From Gracilaria caudata (Eukaryota > Rhodophyta > Florideophyceae > Gracilariales > Gracilariaceae): DNA of 11,416 bases. The notes beneath the pieces were generated by a model, which saw only the letters and a program-made list of their open reading frames with translations, was not told the origin of the DNA and ran no database searches. Positions 7,742 through 11,416 of the stretch are shown here, in pieces. The first letter of the stretch is position 1. Each line of letters starts with the position of its first letter. The DNA lies in contig JASCIV010000838.1 in the NCBI GenBank assembly GCA_030374735.1, positions 1 through 11,416 of the forward strand. The letters run 5' to 3'. The position numbers and the translations under genes are program-made.

Positions 7742-8640
7742 CGCGGCGTAGCGCGCGGCGGGGGGCGGCGGCGCTGCGCTGGTTGCTCGAGACGACACGT
7801 CATGAGGTCGGCAGGACGAGGGCGCCCTTGTTGCTGGACGGTGAATGGTTGATGCGCGCATTTCGGATGGATGGCTTGCAGTGTAATTGGGTGGTTTTGT
7901 GTGAACCGCATTCACGTCTCTCCTCTCTGTGCACGTGTAACAGCGAAGCAATGTTGAGCTTCGTTCCCTTCGGCATGGCTATGCCACATGCCACGTACCT
8001 CACCGCCATCCTCGTCCTAACATCACTGCTGCGTTACAAAGTTACTGGCGCCTCTACCTCACAGCGCCAACACATAGCACGCGACTGACTCTCTACTAAG
8101 TTGACTGCAGTTCAATTTGCCTACCACAGAGATGCTCCTCATGGCAGTTGACGAAACGTTGATGCCCGACCATTTTGCCATTGGCAACCCCGCTTAAGTA
8201 CACATCATGCTAGACCACCGTACACAGACAGTTGTGAGCCATTCACATCTGTATTGGACTGGCGGTGTACACGGTTACGGTCGAGCGAATGAGCATTCGA
8301 GAATCCCTCATATGCCGGCCAGCGGTGCTCCTCGAAGAAGTGAAGGTGTGATTGATCAGCATTCGGCTTGTTGTGGCGCTTTGTTGTTGTTCTGTACCTT
8401 TCTCTTTTCGCTCTCGTCGTCGCCGGAACAGCATGCAAATCCTGTCAGCAAAAACCTCATGAGCACAACCTTTTTGGTTTTGGCTGAAACTTGGCTGCAC
8501 GAGATGCCAAAACCGATCCGAAAGGTATTGTATCTTGAAAAGGTGCCATGTATTGTCGAAGCGCCATTGGTAGAGCAGTCCTCGAGCTACGCCATCATGG
8601 CGGAACTCGATACCGCTGAAACGCCTCCATCGCCGTGAAG
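7742..8640. other. Intergenic stretch
   Basis: Contains a plus-strand frame from an ATG at 8207 to 8638 (143 codons, one hydrophobic stretch) and an overlapping minus-strand frame of similar length. Neither has a recognisable domain, and lengths like these are expected by chance. No RNA gene or repeat is visible. Confidence 0.45.
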
Positions 8641-8697
8641 TCACGTGACCCGCTTGTCAGCTTGCAGAGGGCAGTGCATTATGCCATATACTTAAAA
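8641..8697 (+). promoter_or_regulatory. Likely promoter of the GNAT gene: E-box and TATA-like element
   Basis: TCACGTGA (8641-8648) is a symmetrical E-box/G-box of the kind bound by bHLH or bZIP factors. CATATACTTAAAA (8685-8697) is TATA-like and lies about 55-65 bp before the ATG at 8752. The leader that follows (8700-8750) is rich in C and T. The spacing is similar to that of the dehydrogenase-like gene. Confidence 0.5.
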
Positions 8698-8751
8698 CCC
8701 TTCGCTCCTCCGCGTGCCGCCCATCTCCCTCATCATCCATCGTCCTTCACC

Positions 8752-9549
8752 ATGGACGAGGCCCATCGTAGTACGATCACGACCGCCTTCACCACCACTC
8801 CCCTGGTCTCCTTCGCCAACCGTTCGACGTTTGCCCACCCACAAATCGTTCAATCTCGTCCATCGCTGCCGCACACACCGTCGCGAAGAGCGCCGTATGC
8901 TTCAGTTCTGGCTGAGCGCACCGTTCGCAAGCATGAAGATCCGAACAACATTGAGCATCTCGCTCATACCATCACATCCGCTTTCGAGATTGACCCCCTC
9001 ATGACGCACTTTCATGATTCGCGTGAGAAGAATGTGTTTGAGAAACAGCTTCACTTCAGTCGAGCAGTGCTTCGTGCGGAGCTTTTGCGACCCAAAGGGC
9101 AGAGCACGGTGCATGTTGCGGATGATGGCGCTTCTGTCGCCATCTGGCATCAGCCCGGACACTGGAAGGTGGGCGGAATGTATTCGATCAGGCTGCTGAT
9201 CGGTATTGTTCGATGTTTTGGATTGCGTGGTTTCTCGTTTGTTAACTCCTTGAAAGCTGTTGAAGAAGCACATCCGTTACAGCCCCATGCGCATCTGTTT
9301 ATCATTGGAACGCACAAGGACCAACAGGGCAAAGGATACGGCAGCACGGTCATTTCGGAGATGTTGCGACGTTGTGATGAGGAACAACTGCCGGCGTACT
9401 TGGAATCGTCAAATGAAAGAAACTTGACGTTTTATCGAAGACATGGCTTCAAGGTGCTGCACGAAATCCCGGGGCTTCCAACTGACGTTCCTCAACTTTT
9501 CGCACTTTGGAGAGATCCGAGACCACTTCAGGAGATAACCCAACAGTAG
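8752..9549 (+). CDS. GNAT-family N-acetyltransferase, 265 aa
   Basis: Gcn5-related N-acetyltransferases move the acetyl group of acetyl-CoA to an amine. Motif A is HLFIIGTHKDQQGKGYGSTV (181-200): the beta-4 strand, then the pyrophosphate-binding loop Q-G-K-G-Y-G (192-197) that fits Q/RxxGxG/A. Motif B is AYLESSNERN...FYRRHGF (215-233), which contains the usual Asn and Tyr positions near the CoA sulphur. The layout matches the eukaryotic and bacterial small-molecule GNATs in which LESS(N) precedes the final strand. The start is the ATG in CACCATGG; the frame is open to about 8635 but has no ATG there. Residues 1-60 are rich in Ser, Thr, Arg and Pro with almost no acidic residues after position 3, so they could be an organelle transit peptide or a disordered tail (inference). 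The substrate cannot be deduced. No intron is needed. Confidence 0.93.
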   Translation: MDEAHRSTITTAFTTTPLVSFANRSTFAHPQIVQSRPSLPHTPSRRAPYASVLAERTVRKHEDPNNIEHLAHTITSAFEIDPLMTHFHDSREKNVFEKQLHFSRAVLRAELLRPKGQSTVHVADDGASVAIWHQPGHWKVGGMYSIRLLIGIVRCFGLRGFSFVNSLKAVEEAHPLQPHAHLFIIGTHKDQQGKGYGSTVISEMLRRCDEEQLPAYLESSNERNLTFYRRHGFKVLHEIPGLPTDVPQLFALWRDPRPLQEITQQ

Positions 9550-10312
9550 CTTCATTGGCCTTCACTTATCTACTTGCTTCATCCAAGAATGGATATCAGT
9601 TTGTATCAGTTCAAAGGAAAGGCATTCGTGACTCGCATGCATCGAGCCTAACCCCTATTCTGTCATGTAGGATAGCTGTGCTCTGTAAAGATTGGCTGAA
9701 CTGGGCAAAAAGTGCATCTCTCTTTGCAGAAAAGCATGTTCATATATCGATCGCTGAAGAATACTTGACTACCTTGCCATTATGCGATTCAAAACGGTGC
9801 TCACTGCCGATACGAGCACTTTTGGGGAATCACAGCTTCACATGAACACAAAATTGGTGCTTTAGACTGAGTTTTCCCCTCTCGTTTTAGAAATCGATCC
9901 ACATAATATGACTAAATTCTTTTCCTAGTGCAAGTCGGTCAGTCACATATTCGGCCCTGTTGGAAACACGTTTACGAAATTTCCAAGTGTCGCTAATACT
10001 CCTCCACCGACGGGGTCGAAAAGAGCTGTGACTGTCCTTGTTAGTGGACACGCCTTTCTAAAGGACATATAGTGGTAGAGACCACAATGCTTCTCCACTA
10101 TCTACTAAAATCAGTTTTACAAAAAGATGTATCATCTTTGTTTTGCATGAAAGAAGGCTCACCTTCTTGCGCTCTGTGGTTCTATCGCAACACCAAAAAG
10201 TTCGCTAGTGAGCTCTACGTACAACACTTGGTGCCAGCTTTCATCACAAAACTCTAGTACGCATGTCTCCCAGTTCATAATGAATTCCTTCACACTAGCC
10301 CTCTCTGTGTCT
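9550..10312. other. Intergenic stretch between convergent genes
   Basis: This spacer separates the 3' ends of the GNAT gene (+) and the Cys-rich gene (-). Short frames have no convincing start or domain. No canonical AATAAA was seen close to either stop codon. GTGGTAGAGACCAC at 10071-10084 is a small hairpin of doubtful meaning. Confidence 0.5.
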
Positions 10313-11416
10313 TTAAATTTCACACGTTTGAAACAAGGGTAAAGGGCAATCGAAGGACCCAGGCTCAGAAGTCGTGCCCTGTGGACATGTCAAACAGCCC
10401 GATCCTGCTTCCCAGAATGTTCCAGCTGGACAAGGTAAACAAGTGCCATTCTTCGCAATGAAACCATCACTTTGGAACGAGCCTGTACCAGGAGGACATT
10501 CAACACACTCTCCATTCTGAAGACCCAGGTTACGTCTATCGTTCGAATTCATAGTGCAGACACACTCGGCAGGAAAACGGAAGAAGACCCCCCTCTGTCC
10601 GGGGATCTCGAAGGCCACCCGATTAGGAACGAGCCCAGATGGGCACGCCGTGCATGTCGTAATTACCCCACCCTCGCTTATGGTGCCTGGCGGGCACCGT
10701 ACACAATCGGTTCCCTCTTCATTAAGCACAAAACCAGCTCTACATGGAGCACAAGTCACACCAATTTGCTCCTCAGGAGTGTCAATCCTGCAATTGACAG
10801 TCACGCAAAAGTTGTTACTGCTACCTATAAACAGTTCTTCGGTTGGTCCACAACCGGTTCTGGTAGAAACACATTTCGTGCCCTCTTCCTCGAGGAGACC
10901 TTTGTCTTCTTCGTGATTTGGCGTTGTTCCATCTGGACATTCAGTACACTCTGTGGCTCCTCGTTCAAACGCGACCAACCCGTTTGGGCAACGTGTGCAC
11001 CTACTTGCTCCTGTTGTGTTCGAGAACGTACCAAGAAGGCAAGGTCTACATCCCCGTTGTGTACGAAATCCTTCAAAACCAAAACTACCAGGCGGGCATT
11101 CGACACATTCCCTCCCGTTCGCATGCACAAATTGGCCCTCTCGACAACCACATTCATCTCGAGGAAGGGAAGGTCGCATATTACCCTCACACTTCACACA
11201 CTCCGTGCATAATGCTCCTCTGCTGACGTGTCCTGGCGGGCATATCTCACATGAATTTGAGTCTGGGACAAACCTCCAACCAGTGGAGCACGTTTCGCAA
11301 TCTCCAAAGGCATTTCTGAAAAAGTCTGGAGGACATTCTTCTCCAATGGGAGTGCATGCACTTGCGCCAGGTTGATTGGTAAACGTTCCTGGCGGACAAG
11401 GTTCACATTCCGAGTT
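10313..11416 (-). CDS. Cys-rich extracellular protein with ephrin-receptor-like (GCC2/GCC3) repeats, C-terminal 367 aa (partial)
   Basis: The frame is open from the right edge of the window to a TAA at 10313, so the N-terminus, any signal peptide and the promoter lie outside. About fourteen CxxC units of the form CxxCPxGT follow one another, for example CEPCPPGTF, CRPCLLGTFSN, CVRCPPGTIS, CLPCPAGTFW and CLTCPQGTTS. Such units occur in the tyrosine-kinase ephrin A/B receptor-like domain family, usually in disulphide-rich secreted or cell-surface proteins. Around residues 173-215 the pattern loosens (GCGPTEELFIG), suggesting a separate module. The C-terminus (LPLFQTCEI) has neither a membrane segment nor a GPI-type hydrophobic tail. 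The visible part would be secreted, or anchored from its missing N-terminal side. A further exon beyond the stop cannot be excluded, but I see no donor. No binding partner can be inferred. Confidence 0.9.
   Translation of the reverse strand, partial: NSECEPCPPGTFTNQPGASACTPIGEECPPDFFRNAFGDCETCSTGWRFVPDSNSCEICPPGHVSRGALCTECVKCEGNMRPSLPRDECGCREGQFVHANGRECVECPPGSFGFEGFRTQRGCRPCLLGTFSNTTGASRCTRCPNGLVAFERGATECTECPDGTTPNHEEDKGLLEEEGTKCVSTRTGCGPTEELFIGSSNNFCVTVNCRIDTPEEQIGVTCAPCRAGFVLNEEGTDCVRCPPGTISEGGVITTCTACPSGLVPNRVAFEIPGQRGVFFRFPAECVCTMNSNDRRNLGLQNGECVECPPGTGSFQSDGFIAKNGTCLPCPAGTFWEAGSGCLTCPQGTTSEPGSFDCPLPLFQTCEI

Noticed and set aside
8555..8600. D-arm-like words (TTGGTAGAGCA and GAGCTAC) suggesting a tRNA.
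   Set aside because: The two halves are in opposite orientation, and no T arm or acceptor stem is nearby.
8207..8638. Plus-strand ORF of 143 aa with one hydrophobic stretch.
   Set aside because: Length expected by chance at this composition; competes with an equally long antisense frame; no family features.
8635..8751. Upstream start for the GNAT gene at 8635.
   Set aside because: The codon is GTG and the stretch overlaps the E-box and TATA-like element; the ATG at 8752 has an excellent Kozak context.

Overview
The window looks like nuclear DNA from a eukaryote with compact, mostly intronless genes. The genes have ATG starts in Kozak-like context (CACCATGG at 8748-8755), TATA and CCAAT boxes instead of Shine-Dalgarno sites, secretory signal peptides and a multi-repeat extracellular Cys-rich protein, and they lie singly on both strands 0.7-3 kb apart. 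A red alga (florideophyte type) would fit the intron poverty, the mixed base composition and the gene types. That placement is inference, not proof.

Layout. 1-1193: a non-genic repeat island. A 69-bp segment at the left edge returns inverted at 853-921 with one mismatch. The left copy continues into a tRNA-like sequence with A and B boxes but no proper cloverleaf. An older, roughly 70% identical direct repeat (153-280, and 791-851 plus 1008-1070) has been split in its second copy by about 153 bp carrying the inverted segment. 1448-2440 (-): GC-rich gene for an unrecognised four-helix membrane protein. 2690-3480: AT-rich DNA without a gene. 3911-4426 (+): a doubtful 171-residue ORF. 4913-4963: a perfect 51-bp palindrome. 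5127-5192: two CCAAT boxes and a TATA box, followed by a secreted glucose/sorbosone dehydrogenase-like beta-propeller protein (5279-6700, +). 7475-7741 (-): a possible small single-helix membrane protein in a very GC-rich patch. 8641-8697: E-box and TATA-like element, then a GNAT acetyltransferase (8752-9549, +). 10313-11416 (-): the C-terminal 367 residues of a Cys-rich protein with ephrin-receptor-like (GCC2/GCC3) repeats, whose 5' part lies beyond the right edge.

Nothing suggests an operon or a shared pathway. The three recognisable genes (sugar dehydrogenase-like, GNAT, Cys-rich extracellular protein) appear to be independent units; two of them act outside the cell or on its surface. The most unusual material is the nested repeat island on the left and the perfect palindrome upstream of the dehydrogenase promoter.
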